The notes below the pieces were generated by a model that worked only from the letters and a program-made list of their open reading frames with translations, was not told where the DNA came from and ran no database searches. Below, in pieces: positions 52,214 through 60,836 of a stretch of DNA of 64,000 bases. Where the stretch lies: the NCBI GenBank assembly GCA_947500445.1, contig CANMSB010000013.1, positions 1 through 64,000 on the forward strand, written 5' to 3'. Position numbers and translations under genes: made by a program. The stretch comes from an uncultured Flavobacteriaceae bacterium (GTDB lineage Bacteria > Bacteroidota > Bacteroidia > Flavobacteriales > Flavobacteriaceae). The first letter of the stretch is position 1. Each line of letters starts with the position of its first letter.

Positions 52214-53833
52214 ATGAATAAAATAGCTCGATTTCTTTGGCCTACCGTTATTGCCGCCGCATTGGGGTTGGGTATTTTTTTGGGGGGCAAGCTCAATTTT
52301 AACGACTCCCCGGAAAAATTGTTCACCACCAATTCCAAAAAGGACAAATTGAACCGTTTGATCGACTATATCGATTACGAATATGTCGATGAAATCGATA
52401 CCGACAGTATTGTCGATGTTACCGTGAACAATATTCTGGAAAAGCTAGACCCCCATTCGGTATACATTCCCGAAAGGGAAATGTCGCAGGTGTCCGAAAA
52501 CATGAAAGGCGATTTTGTGGGCATTGGCATCAATTTTTACCCGATAAAGGATACCATTGCGGTAATCCGAACCATTCCCAAAGGCCCCAGTTTTAAAAAG
52601 GGCATATTGGCAGGGGACCGTATTTTAATGGCGGACAAGGACACCCTGTACGGAAAGGATATGGGCAACGAGGCCATCATAAAAAAACTGAAAGGAAAAA
52701 AAGGAAGCTCCGTACGCCTAAAAGTGTATCGAAAATCGGAAGACCGCACCTTTTCGGTAACCGTCACCAGGGACGTGGTCCCCATCAAAAGCGTTTCATC
52801 CTATTTTATGCTGAACGACGACATCGGTTATATCAAGGTAAACCGTTTTGCGGAATCTACCTTTAAAGAGTTTAAAAAGGCGCTGAAGGAGCTTCAGTCC
52901 AAAGGAGCCAAAAAACTTGCCTTGGACCTTCGGGACAATCCTGGAGGGTATTTGAATATTGCCGAGCGAATGGCCGATGAATTTCTAAAAGACGGCAAAT
53001 TGATTCTTTTCACCAAGAACAAAAAAGGGAAGATAGACAAGGTGTATGCCACTGAAAAGGGCACTTTTGAAGACCAGCCCATTTATGTGCTCATCAACGG
53101 TCGCTCCGCCTCCGCAAGCGAAATTATTGCCGGCGCTCTGCAGGACAATGATGTTGGTACCATCGTGGGCCGCCGTTCGTTCGGAAAAGGCTTGGTACAA
53201 CGCGAAATGGAACTTGGCGATGGGTCCGCGGTACGGCTTACCGTTTCCAGGTATTACACCCCTACGGGACGTTCCATTCAAAAATCGTACAAGAACGGCC
53301 ATAAGGACTATTATCAAAAATTTACCGACCGCTACCATAACGGGGAACTCATTTCGGTGGACAGCATCAAGGTTGCCGATTCCCTCAAATTCACTACGCC
53401 CAAAGGAAAGATAGTTTATGGTGGCGGCGGAATTATACCGGACGTGTTCGTACCCATTGGAAAGAACGAGGAAGAGGTGATCAACGTTCGGGAAAGTTCG
53501 GGACTCTTCTCTTATTTCGCTTTTGGCCATTTGGACGAAGATCGCTCGCGGTATCGCGATTATACCAAAAAGACGTTTTTGAACGATTTTACACCAGATG
53601 ATATCCTTTTCGAGAAGTTTATCGATTTTTGCCTACAGCAAGGTTTTCAGATGGACTTTTATGGATTTGAGGACAAAATAAAGCGTTATTTGAAAGCGGC
53701 CATCGCGGACCAACTGTTCGATTCGAACCTGCATGCCAAGATTATCGGCGAGGACGATGCCATGCTCCAAAAAATTATAACGTTGGAAAGGGCCGTAGCG
53801 AAGGAGGGGGAAACCCTTAACGAAGAAGATTAA
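52214..53833 (+). CDS. S41 family C-terminal processing peptidase
   Basis: 539 residues. An N-terminal signal anchor (WPTVIAAALGLGIFLGG, 9-25) is followed by a helical segment, a PDZ domain (about 95-185; SFKKGILAGDRI) and the S41 catalytic domain. The Ser-Lys dyad is at RSASASEI (Ser300) and FGKG (Lys325), preceded by LDLRDNPGGYL. Family members trim periplasmic proteins at their C-termini. The last 90 residues are helical and charged. It lies 3 bp after the dCMP deaminase gene and overlaps the facing small gene by 4 bp. Confidence 0.95.
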   Translation: MNKIARFLWPTVIAAALGLGIFLGGKLNFNDSPEKLFTTNSKKDKLNRLIDYIDYEYVDEIDTDSIVDVTVNNILEKLDPHSVYIPEREMSQVSENMKGDFVGIGINFYPIKDTIAVIRTIPKGPSFKKGILAGDRILMADKDTLYGKDMGNEAIIKKLKGKKGSSVRLKVYRKSEDRTFSVTVTRDVVPIKSVSSYFMLNDDIGYIKVNRFAESTFKEFKKALKELQSKGAKKLALDLRDNPGGYLNIAERMADEFLKDGKLILFTKNKKGKIDKVYATEKGTFEDQPIYVLINGRSASASEIIAGALQDNDVGTIVGRRSFGKGLVQREMELGDGSAVRLTVSRYYTPTGRSIQKSYKNGHKDYYQKFTDRYHNGELISVDSIKVADSLKFTTPKGKIVYGGGGIIPDVFVPIGKNEEEVINVRESSGLFSYFAFGHLDEDRSRYRDYTKKTFLNDFTPDDILFEKFIDFCLQQGFQMDFYGFEDKIKRYLKAAIADQLFDSNLHAKIIGEDDAMLQKIITLERAVAKEGETLNEED

Positions 53834-54033
53834 TCTTCGTTTACCTTTTTCTGGATTTTTCTTGAGGTCATAAAAATAAGCAGCAATACCATTGCGCACA
53901 ACGAGGCGACGATACCGATCAAAGCGACTACACTATCGCCCTCCAAAAGGTTATCGAAATCCAAAAGGGTAACGTTGTACGAAATTAAGGCAATGGCCAA
54001 GATCATTAGTATGATGGGGAAGGCTTTTTTCAT
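53830..54033 (-). CDS. small two-span membrane protein
   Basis: 67 residues with two hydrophobic helices (about 5-20 and 37-57) and a basic C-terminus (SRKIQKKVNED). No known family. It overlaps the stop of the protease gene by four bases on the opposite strand and lies 18 bp downstream of the MarC gene, with which it may be transcribed. Confidence 0.7.
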   Translation of the reverse strand: MKKAFPIILMILAIALISYNVTLLDFDNLLEGDSVVALIGIVASLCAMVLLLIFMTSRKIQKKVNED

Positions 54034-54051
54034 GGTATAGATCGAAATTTG

Positions 54052-54633
54052 TTAATTTAAAAGTCCGCTAATATTGGTCGTGAAGAGCTTCACCGCAATG
54101 GCCATCAAAATGACCCCAAAAACCTTACGGATAACACTTACACCGTTCTTTCCCAATACCTTTTCCAATCGTACGGACGACTTCAATACAAGATACACAA
54201 AAATAATGTTCAAGATGATGGCAACAATGATATTCTCCACATGGTACTCGGCCCGCAAGGAAAGCAAGGAGGTGAGCGTTCCCGCACCGGCAATAAGCGG
54301 AAATGCAATGGGCACTACCGAAGCGCTCTCGGCCTCATCGTCCTTGTAAAGGGAAATACCCAAGATCATTTCTATGGCCAGAAAGAAAATGATAAACGCC
54401 CCGGCAACCGCAAAGGAATTGACATCGATACCGATAAGCTTTAAAATTTCTTCCCCCAAAAATAGAAAGGCGACCATCAAACATGCTGCAACGATCGAAG
54501 CCTTCTCCGATTGTATATGCCCAACTTTATTGCGAAGGCCGATAATAATGGGGATGCTGCCCAAAATATCGATAACCGCGAACAGCACCATAGTGGCCGT
54601 TGTGATTTCCCTTAGATCAAAGTGAAGATCCAT
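54052..54633 (-). CDS. MarC family membrane protein
   Basis: 193 residues with about six transmembrane helices. VLFAVIDILGSIPIIIGL is the MarC N-terminus, and FPLIAGAGTLTSLLSL the central conserved loop. MarC proteins were once linked to antibiotic resistance, but no function is established. It is transcribed leftwards, followed by the 67-residue membrane protein gene, and divergent from DUF3109. Confidence 0.92.
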   Translation of the reverse strand: MDLHFDLREITTATMVLFAVIDILGSIPIIIGLRNKVGHIQSEKASIVAACLMVAFLFLGEEILKLIGIDVNSFAVAGAFIIFFLAIEMILGISLYKDDEAESASVVPIAFPLIAGAGTLTSLLSLRAEYHVENIIVAIILNIIFVYLVLKSSVRLEKVLGKNGVSVIRKVFGVILMAIAVKLFTTNISGLLN

Positions 54634-54747
54634 CTCTTTTTTTTTGTAAAATTACAGTTTCAAACGGTGTTTTCAGTGCTTTTTATCAGAAATGATGTTC
54701 GTGGGAAATGCACTAAAAAAGTATCTTTAAACTTGTAATACAACGCT

Positions 54748-55320
54748 ATGTTTCAGTTAGGAAAAACCATTGTTTCGGAGGAAATTATCGATACCGATTT
54801 TGTATGTAACCTCAACGCCTGTAAAGGGGCGTGTTGCGTGGACGGAAACGCCGGCGCACCTTTGGAAGATGCGGAGACCGAAATTCTTTTGGATATTTAC
54901 GAGAAGGTAAAACCCTTTTTGCGCGAAGAGGGAAAAGCGGCCATTGCGGAGCAAGGGACCTTCGTGAAAGGGGAAGATGGGGAATGGGAAACACCCTTGG
55001 TCAACGATAGTGAATGTGCCTATGTTATCTTTTCCGAAAACGGCACGGCAAAATGTGGCTTGGAAGAAGCCTACGAAAAGGGCGCCACATCATGGAAAAA
55101 ACCGATCTCTTGCCATTTGTATCCCGTCCGCGTTCGGGAATATACCGAACTGACCGCGGTAAACTACCACCGCTGGGAAATATGCGACCCTGCCTGTAGT
55201 TTGGGTACGGAGCTAAAGGTACCGATCTATAAATTTGTGAAAGAGGCCCTGGAACGGAAGTTTGGAAAAGCCTGGTACCAAGAACTGGAGCAAGTGGCCG
55301 AAGAACACCTTAAATCGTAG
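54748..55320 (+). CDS. DUF3109 family cysteine-rich protein
   Basis: 190 residues. Cysteines stand in CNLNACKGACC (about residues 20-30), ECAYV, KCGLE, SCHLYPVRV and CDPACS, the DUF3109 pattern related to YkgJ/Fe-S-type zinc-or-iron clusters. The family is widespread in Bacteroidota with no assigned function; a metal cluster is likely. It is convergent with the kinase gene and overlaps it by 11 bp. Confidence 0.9.
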   Translation: MFQLGKTIVSEEIIDTDFVCNLNACKGACCVDGNAGAPLEDAETEILLDIYEKVKPFLREEGKAAIAEQGTFVKGEDGEWETPLVNDSECAYVIFSENGTAKCGLEEAYEKGATSWKKPISCHLYPVRVREYTELTAVNYHRWEICDPACSLGTELKVPIYKFVKEALERKFGKAWYQELEQVAEEHLKS

Positions 55321-57274
55321 GGATCCGGAGAACTACCTTGGTGCCTGCGGCCCGATCTTCGGCATCGTAAAGGTCTACAAAGGCAATTTCGAAGGAGTGC
55401 TCAAAATCTTTGGAAAAGTTGGCCAGCCGCTCCTTGGTGATATCGATGCCCACCGATTTTCTTTTCAGCACCCTACCTTCCTTAATTTTTGCGGCGGCCT
55501 CGCGGCCTACACCGTTGTCGCGGATTTCAATAATGATGAACGCCTCCCCGTCGCGGCGAACGTGCAATGAAATTTCCTTAGATCCTTCTTTTGAGGAAAG
55601 ACCGTGCCAAAGCGCGTTCTCCAAAAACGGCTGCAAAATTAGCGAAGGGATTTTCACCTGCTGGGTATCGATACCCTCCTCCACCTTGATCTGAAAATCG
55701 ATTTCGTTGGAAAATCGGATATCTTCAATGTTCATGTACAACGATACCGTTTCCAACTCCTCTGCCAAGGGAATTTCCTTGACCGAGGACGCCTCTAAAA
55801 TTTTGCGCACCAGCTTTGAAAACTTGTTCAAATAGTGCACCGCATTTTTTTGCTCGTTGTTAATGATATACAACTTAATGGAATTCAGCGAATTGAAAAG
55901 AAAATGGGGGTTCATTTGACTGCGGAGCATGCTCTGCTCCAAGGTGAGCACTTTCTTTTCGTTCTTTAACTGATACTGGCGGTATAAAATGTAAAAGATA
56001 CCGGCCAGCAATGCCAGGGCGATACCACTGATCAAGATCAAGGTCTCGTTTTTGCGCAATTTCAGCTTAACGTTTTCGTTCTCCATGGCCAACACCTCGA
56101 TCTGGTTGGTCTTCTTCTCCGCCTCGTAGCGTACGATCATATCGTTCACATAGCGCATGTTTCGCTCTTTGGAAATTTCCCTATCGTAACGCTGCGCCAG
56201 TTTGTGATATTCAAAGGCCTTTTCAAAATTCTTTTGCCGCTCCCATAGATCGGATAAAAATTTATAGGCTTCGGAAACGTTGCTCTTCAAATCAAAACGT
56301 TCCGCCAAATCTTTTCCTTTCATCAGGTATCGGTTGGCTTCCCCGCACCGATCTAGGTGCATGAGGCTCCATCCCATATTAATGTATACCGAGGAAATGA
56401 TCGCTTTGTCCCCTAGGGCCTCCGCGGTCGGTAACATACGTTCCAACAACGCCAACGCCCGCTCGGTAAGCCCTTGGTGTACGTATACGTGGGCCAAACT
56501 ATAGTTACAGATGACCCGCCCACGATCCGAATCTATCTTTTCATTGTATACCAAGGAAGCTTTAAAGCTCTCTTCCGCTTCCTTTAATTTGCCCTGCGCC
56601 TCAAAACACTCCCCGATATTTTGGTAATTGATGGCCAGGCCCAGGTTATTGTCCAGCTCCTTGTCCAGCGCCACCGATTCTTGAAACTGGCCAATGGCCA
56701 GGTCGTACTGCTCCAACAACTGATAAATGTTACCGATACTGTTGGACGACACGTTCATGCTGCGCTTAAGCCCTATGGAAGGTTCTTTAACGGACTCGGC
56801 CAACGCCAGTGCTTTTTGACTGTAATCCAGTGCCGATTTTATAACCTCCGTGCGTCTGAAGATCACACTGATCATGTTAAGGCTATATACCTCAAATTCC
56901 AGATTTTTACAGGCCACCGCGGCCGTAAGGGCTTGCTGGTGCAACGCAAGGCTACGGGAAAATTCTGAAACGTCCCGATAACTTCTGCCCATTTGGTTCA
57001 ATGCATACGCACGACCGTCCAAATAGTTCCGTTCCAGTGCTTTGGAAGCAAAAAAGGACATCAAAAAAGTATCTTTTCGCACTGGGCGAAGTACCGCATC
57101 CAGCTCCTGATATGTTTTTGGTGCCACGTCGATAAGACTATCGACCGTTGTTGCGAAAGATTGTGGAACTTCCTGTGCCCGAGCGGGCCGTACCGACCCA
57201 AACAGCAAAAAGGCAAATACCACTGTGATAACCGCTTGAGCATCAAGACATATGTAAGGTTTGGGACACTGCAT
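55310..57274 (-). CDS. TPR-sensor LytS-type histidine kinase
   Basis: 654 residues. A signal sequence (about 14-33) leads into about six tetratricopeptide repeats (85-375) in the periplasm. A helical linker is followed by one transmembrane segment (411-431) and a His_kinase domain with NPHFLFNSLNSIK (phospho-accepting His457) and an ATPase domain (DNGVGREA). This architecture, paired with LytTR regulators, is typical of Bacteroidota. Its response regulator gene is directly upstream, 8 bp away, and probably co-transcribed. The stimulus is unknown. Confidence 0.93.
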   Translation of the reverse strand: MQCPKPYICLDAQAVITVVFAFLLFGSVRPARAQEVPQSFATTVDSLIDVAPKTYQELDAVLRPVRKDTFLMSFFASKALERNYLDGRAYALNQMGRSYRDVSEFSRSLALHQQALTAAVACKNLEFEVYSLNMISVIFRRTEVIKSALDYSQKALALAESVKEPSIGLKRSMNVSSNSIGNIYQLLEQYDLAIGQFQESVALDKELDNNLGLAINYQNIGECFEAQGKLKEAEESFKASLVYNEKIDSDRGRVICNYSLAHVYVHQGLTERALALLERMLPTAEALGDKAIISSVYINMGWSLMHLDRCGEANRYLMKGKDLAERFDLKSNVSEAYKFLSDLWERQKNFEKAFEYHKLAQRYDREISKERNMRYVNDMIVRYEAEKKTNQIEVLAMENENVKLKLRKNETLILISGIALALLAGIFYILYRQYQLKNEKKVLTLEQSMLRSQMNPHFLFNSLNSIKLYIINNEQKNAVHYLNKFSKLVRKILEASSVKEIPLAEELETVSLYMNIEDIRFSNEIDFQIKVEEGIDTQQVKIPSLILQPFLENALWHGLSSKEGSKEISLHVRRDGEAFIIIEIRDNGVGREAAAKIKEGRVLKRKSVGIDITKERLANFSKDFEHSFEIAFVDLYDAEDRAAGTKVVLRIPTI

Positions 57275-57282
57275 AGGGAACG

Positions 57283-58017
57283 CTAGAGCATGTCCAGAAA
57301 ATCGGATTTTTTCTGGCGCGACACGGGTATCTTGTGGTTGGATTTTAGAATGACGTAGCCATCGGTCTTCAAAAACTCCTTTATTTTGTGCAGGTTGATG
57401 ATATAGGAATTATGTATTCTAAAAAACGAATCGTCCGGAAGCAGTTCGTTCACCTCTTTCAATTTTTTGGTCAGTACAATTTTTTGACCATCGGACAAGT
57501 AGAGCGTGCTATAGTTTCCGTCGGACTCGGCATACAATATTTCATCGTTTTCCAAAAAAAGCAGCTTTCCATCGGTATTGATGGTAATTTTTTTATGACT
57601 GGCCTTTGCATTGAAATTCAACAAGATACGCTCCAAACGTTCGGCGGAGAAATGCTTCGCATTGTGTTTTTTGATCTTAAAAATGGTATCCTTGAGATCA
57701 TCGGTATCGATCGGTTTTAACAAATAGTCGATCGCCTCGTGCTTTAAGGCCTTGATGGCATATTGGTTGTAGGCCGTGGTAATGACCACTGGAAAGTTTT
57801 TGTTGGTCAATTTCTGGATAAACTGAAAACCGTCCATGGTCGGCATTTCAATATCAAGAAAAAGACAGTCGGGTGTATTGCGTTCCAAGTAGTCCAACGC
57901 CTCCCTTGGATCGGTAAAAGATGCACCGATATTGATTTCGTCACTAAAATTGGTCAACTCCCAAGACAAACTTTGCAGCGCCTTGATTTCATCGTCGACA
58001 AGTACCGCCTCTATCAT
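57283..58017 (-). CDS. LytTR family response regulator
   Basis: 244 residues. The receiver domain (1-120) has the acidic pocket VDDE and phospho-acceptor Asp55 in FLDIEMP. The LytTR DNA-binding domain (about 140-240) includes DDSFFRIHNSYIINLHKI, its conserved core. LytTR proteins bind two direct repeats about two helical turns apart. It forms a two-component system with the downstream kinase. A candidate target with exactly that spacing lies 430 bp upstream, in front of a small peptide gene. Confidence 0.95.
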   Translation of the reverse strand: MIEAVLVDDEIKALQSLSWELTNFSDEINIGASFTDPREALDYLERNTPDCLFLDIEMPTMDGFQFIQKLTNKNFPVVITTAYNQYAIKALKHEAIDYLLKPIDTDDLKDTIFKIKKHNAKHFSAERLERILLNFNAKASHKKITINTDGKLLFLENDEILYAESDGNYSTLYLSDGQKIVLTKKLKEVNELLPDDSFFRIHNSYIINLHKIKEFLKTDGYVILKSNHKIPVSRQKKSDFLDML

Positions 58018-58446
58018 CTTCGAATGGATATGTTAATGGTTAAAATAATCAAAAATAGTATTATGCGTAAGGTTTTTATAAAAAGATGTGTCAATGGAAG
58101 CTTTTCCAGTATAATCGGTCAAAACCGGGCTATCCTCCATTTAGGTCGTAAATAGGGCTATCGTAAAAGAATTTCATCCTACTTAAACGGTTCGTCAAGG
58201 TGCCGGCAAACCTACAAGGAAAACATATTCCCATAACCGTAAAAATTATCTTCCGCCAAGGGCTCCCACATATTTCAGCTCTCGCCGTTTCCCTGAAAAC
58301 TCTTGAGGACCCTTGCACGAAGGAACATCATTTCAAGAAGCGTTTTTGTACAAGGAAGACATTCCATGTTGCGCTTTTTAGAGACAATAAACACTGTAAA
58401 AACCTACAATTTACCGTCTTGCAAAGTGCTAAAAATAGCGAGATTT
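58018..58446. other. intergenic region upstream of LytTR regulator gene
   Basis: 429 bp with no gene I can support. A short open frame (58200-58526) has no coding character. Promoters for the regulator (leftward) are expected here but I see no clear TTG/TAnnTTTG pair. Confidence 0.5.
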
Positions 58447-58478
58447 CCATTTATACAAAAAAAACTGCCATTTATACA
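58447..58478 (+). promoter_or_regulatory. two direct repeats CCATTTATACA, 21 bp apart
   Basis: CCATTTATACA occurs at 58447-58457 and 58468-58478, start-to-start 21 bp, two helical turns. That is the spacing known for LytTR regulators. A -7-like TACTTTAG (one mismatch) lies at 58506-58513, so the repeats sit 28 bp upstream of it. The small gene at 58563 follows. Confidence 0.55.
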
Positions 58479-58562
58479 TGGATCGTATGCCGATTCCACC
58501 CTTTACATACTTTAGCGCTGCCATAATACCAAAAGGCACTTCGAAAAATAAAAGTGAACAAA

Positions 58563-58679
58563 ATGAAAAAATGTCTCATCATGTTTCTGGTTTTTGTGTG
58601 CGCATTACTTCTGGCGACCGTGATCCAAAAAGCGGATAATTCCGTACATATTTCGGGTATTACACAGGCGCAAAATTAG
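58563..58679 (+). CDS. 38-residue exported or membrane peptide
   Basis: Starts ATG at 58563, ends TAG at 58679. The basic start MKKC is followed by a hydrophobic stretch (LIMFLVFVCALLLATVI) and a short polar tail (QKADNSVHISGITQAQN). It could be a membrane peptide or the precursor of a secreted peptide of about 17 residues. It lies behind a promoter-like region with a LytTR-spaced direct repeat, divergent from a LytTR two-component system. No homology is known to me. Being this short, it could be a chance ORF. Confidence 0.45.
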   Translation: MKKCLIMFLVFVCALLLATVIQKADNSVHISGITQAQN

Positions 58680-59385
58680 TCTATGTTTTTGCAAGAAATC
58701 GCACCAAAGCTAACGACAAAGGGATTTAGAAAGAAATATGATTTCTTTTTGTAAGTTTTTCCTACATTACCAGTAGGCTTGCTACAAAAAAGAATTAACA
58801 TTGACTTAACATAAAGTTTTGATTTATAAGGCTCTTAGAACTTAAAATGTGTATTTTTACAAATCGATTCCCCAAGTCGACCGCTAGTTTCAAAAATCAG
58901 TTACCAACCTAACATGGTTTTGAGTACTATTGGTATAAAAAATTTTGGGACTTCAATCACCCCAGAACATATTTATGAGACTGCCAGCCGTTAGGTACGA
59001 CTCTACGGTCATGTTTTAACAAAGAACATGAAGTGTCGCAAGACAACCATCCGATGAGTTTGCCATCACTGAGCGCCAAATCGATTCGTCGGTTCGGTGT
59101 AATGTTCGATAATTAGGTTTCGGGGGAACTACCTAAGTCGACACTCTAGTGAGGCAACATCGATTTAGATACTTCGGGAGGGTCGTACAGGTTTGGCGGT
59201 ATCATATGTTCTAATTCCTTTGATCGAAAGGGAGTTGTTGTGCCATTGCCCCCGCTACAACACGGCACATTTCAAATAACGGACACATCCATACCTCTTG
59301 GCACACTACCCCTACCGACAGCGATGTAACTAATTTTTAGACTTTGTTGCTTTTTTGACCTTGGTTAAATTTAATTGGGGTCGCC
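58680..59385. other. 700-bp region without genes
   Basis: No ORF with coding character is present. The composition is not especially A/T-rich from 58900 to 59340. A short dyad TCATGTT/AACATGA (59009-59031) and a GTGCC/GGCAC pair (around 59237-59265) hint at RNA structure. I looked for the conserved cores of RNase P RNA (GAGGAAAGTCC) and tmRNA and saw neither. This could be a structured RNA, a long leader of nrdB, or a decayed gene. Confidence 0.5.
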
Positions 59386-59517
59386 CTTTTATGAAATCCG
59401 ATAAGGTTTTTCATAAAAGCCAACCATTTTTGAAGGGGACCACCTTCAAACCAAAAAGTATATTCCAAAACATACTTTTTGGTTTAAAATTTACTGTTGA
59501 ACTTCAATGTAAATTTT
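59386..59517 (+). promoter_or_regulatory. four consecutive perfect hairpins upstream of nrdB
   Basis: Inverted repeats follow one another: CTTTTATGAAA/TTTCATAAAAG (59386-59396/59409-59419, 11 bp), TTTGAAGG/CCTTCAAA (59429-59436/59443-59450, 8 bp), AAACCAAAAAGTAT/ATACTTTTTGGTTT (59448-59461/59472-59485, 14 bp) and AAAATTTAC/GTAAATTTT (59486-59494/59509-59517, 9 bp). The second and third share three bases, so they may be alternatives. The nrdB ATG is 195 bp downstream. An 81-codon open frame across this segment is judged spurious. Confidence 0.7.
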
Positions 59518-59711
59518 ATGTAAACCCTTATTCTTCGTCAACGTCAGCATATATCACTTGCGAGCCTAGATTTCAACATGCTATGTTAAAAACTTTGTAG
59601 TTTTAAATCTCAAACAACCATCAAAAAACCCCTCTTTTTTTGAATCTTTGTCAGCCCGTACACAAGGGTATTTTGCCTCCCGTTCACACTAACTTTTTAA
59701 ACCATAAAAAT

Positions 59712-60698
59712 ATGTCCACAGCCCTAGAGCCGATCTTGGAACCCAACGACGACCGATTTGTTATCTTCCCCATACAGCATCACGATCTGTGGGAATGGTA
59801 TAAAAAGTGTGAGGCATGTTTTTGGACGGCCGAGGAAATCGACCTTCACGAAGACCTGAACGATTGGAACAACAAACTAAGTGATGACGAACGCTATTTT
59901 GTGAAACACATTCTAGCATTTTTCGCAGCTTCCGACGGTATCGTAAACGAAAACCTAGCGGAAAACTTTGTTAGTGAGGTACAATATACGGAGGCCAAAT
60001 TTTTCTATGGTTTCCAGATTATGATGGAAAACATCCATTCGGAAACCTATTCGCTCTTGATCGATACTTATGTAAAGGACGAAAAGGAAAAAGGAATGCT
60101 TTTTAGGGCCATTGAAAACTTTCCGGCAATCCGAAAAAAAGCGGATTGGGCGCTCAAGTGGATCGATTCGCCCAGTTTTGCGGAACGGCTTATCGCCTTT
60201 GCAGCGGTAGAGGGCATCTTTTTTTCCGGTGCGTTCTGTTCAATTTTCTGGTTAAAGAAAAGAGGATTGATGCCCGGGCTTACCTTTTCCAATGAGTTGA
60301 TTTCCCGTGACGAGGGCATGCACTGCGACTATGCGGTACACCTCCACAACAAACACTTGATGAACAAGGTTCCAAAAGAGCGCATCACCGAAATTTTGAC
60401 CAACGCATTGGAAATCGAAAGAGAATTCATAACCGAATCCTTACCGGTGAGCCTTATTGGGATGAACTCCAATTTGATGACCCAATACCTAGAGTTCGTT
60501 ACGGACCGTTTGCTGGTAGAATTGGAATGCGACAAGGTATATAACGCCACCAATCCTTTTGACTTTATGGATATGATTTCCCTTCAAGGAAAAACCAATT
60601 TCTTTGAAAAACGGGTCTCGGAATACCAAAAAGCAGGCGTATTGAACAAGGAAAAGGACGAAGACGCCCAGAAAATCAGTTTCGACGCGGATTTCTAA
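59712..60698 (+). CDS. nrdB: class Ia ribonucleotide reductase beta subunit
   Basis: 328 residues from the ATG at 59712; an upstream frame start at 59640 adds 24 residues foreign to the family. It holds the di-iron tyrosyl-radical centre: Asp44 in EEIDLHED, Glu106 and His109 in ENIHSETYS, and Tyr113 four residues after the histidine, the radical tyrosine position of class Ia R2 proteins. Further ligands lie in EGIFFSGAF and [13 protein letters not shown]. It supplies the radical to the alpha subunit encoded 138 bp downstream. The gene has a long leader with four hairpins. Confidence 0.97.
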   Translation: MSTALEPILEPNDDRFVIFPIQHHDLWEWYKKCEACFWTAEEIDLHEDLNDWNNKLSDDERYFVKHILAFFAASDGIVNENLAENFVSEVQYTEAKFFYGFQIMMENIHSETYSLLIDTYVKDEKEKGMLFRAIENFPAIRKKADWALKWIDSPSFAERLIAFAAVEGIFFSGAFCSIFWLKKRGLMPGLTFSNELISRDEGMHCDYAVHLHNKHLMNKVPKERITEILTNALEIEREFITESLPVSLIGMNSNLMTQYLEFVTDRLLVELECDKVYNATNPFDFMDMISLQGKTNFFEKRVSEYQKAGVLNKEKDEDAQKISFDADF

Positions 60699-60836
60699 AT
60701 ACCGAACATACTTTTATAACCCACCTTCTTTCCTTCTTGGAAAGCATACCGGGTGTTTTGATCAACCATCATACAATTGCCGAACCAAACCAACGTATCG
60801 GCCCAACCAACGTATCACTTAAATTAAAGTAAGCAC

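Noticed and set aside
58680-59385. RNase P RNA, tmRNA, 6S RNA or group II intron
   Set aside because: The conserved cores I could check by eye (such as GAGGAAAGTCC) are absent. A covariance-model search is needed before naming anything.
59355-59600. 81-codon frame upstream of nrdB
   Set aside because: It consists almost entirely of the four inverted repeats and shows no protein-like pattern. The RNA-structure explanation is better.
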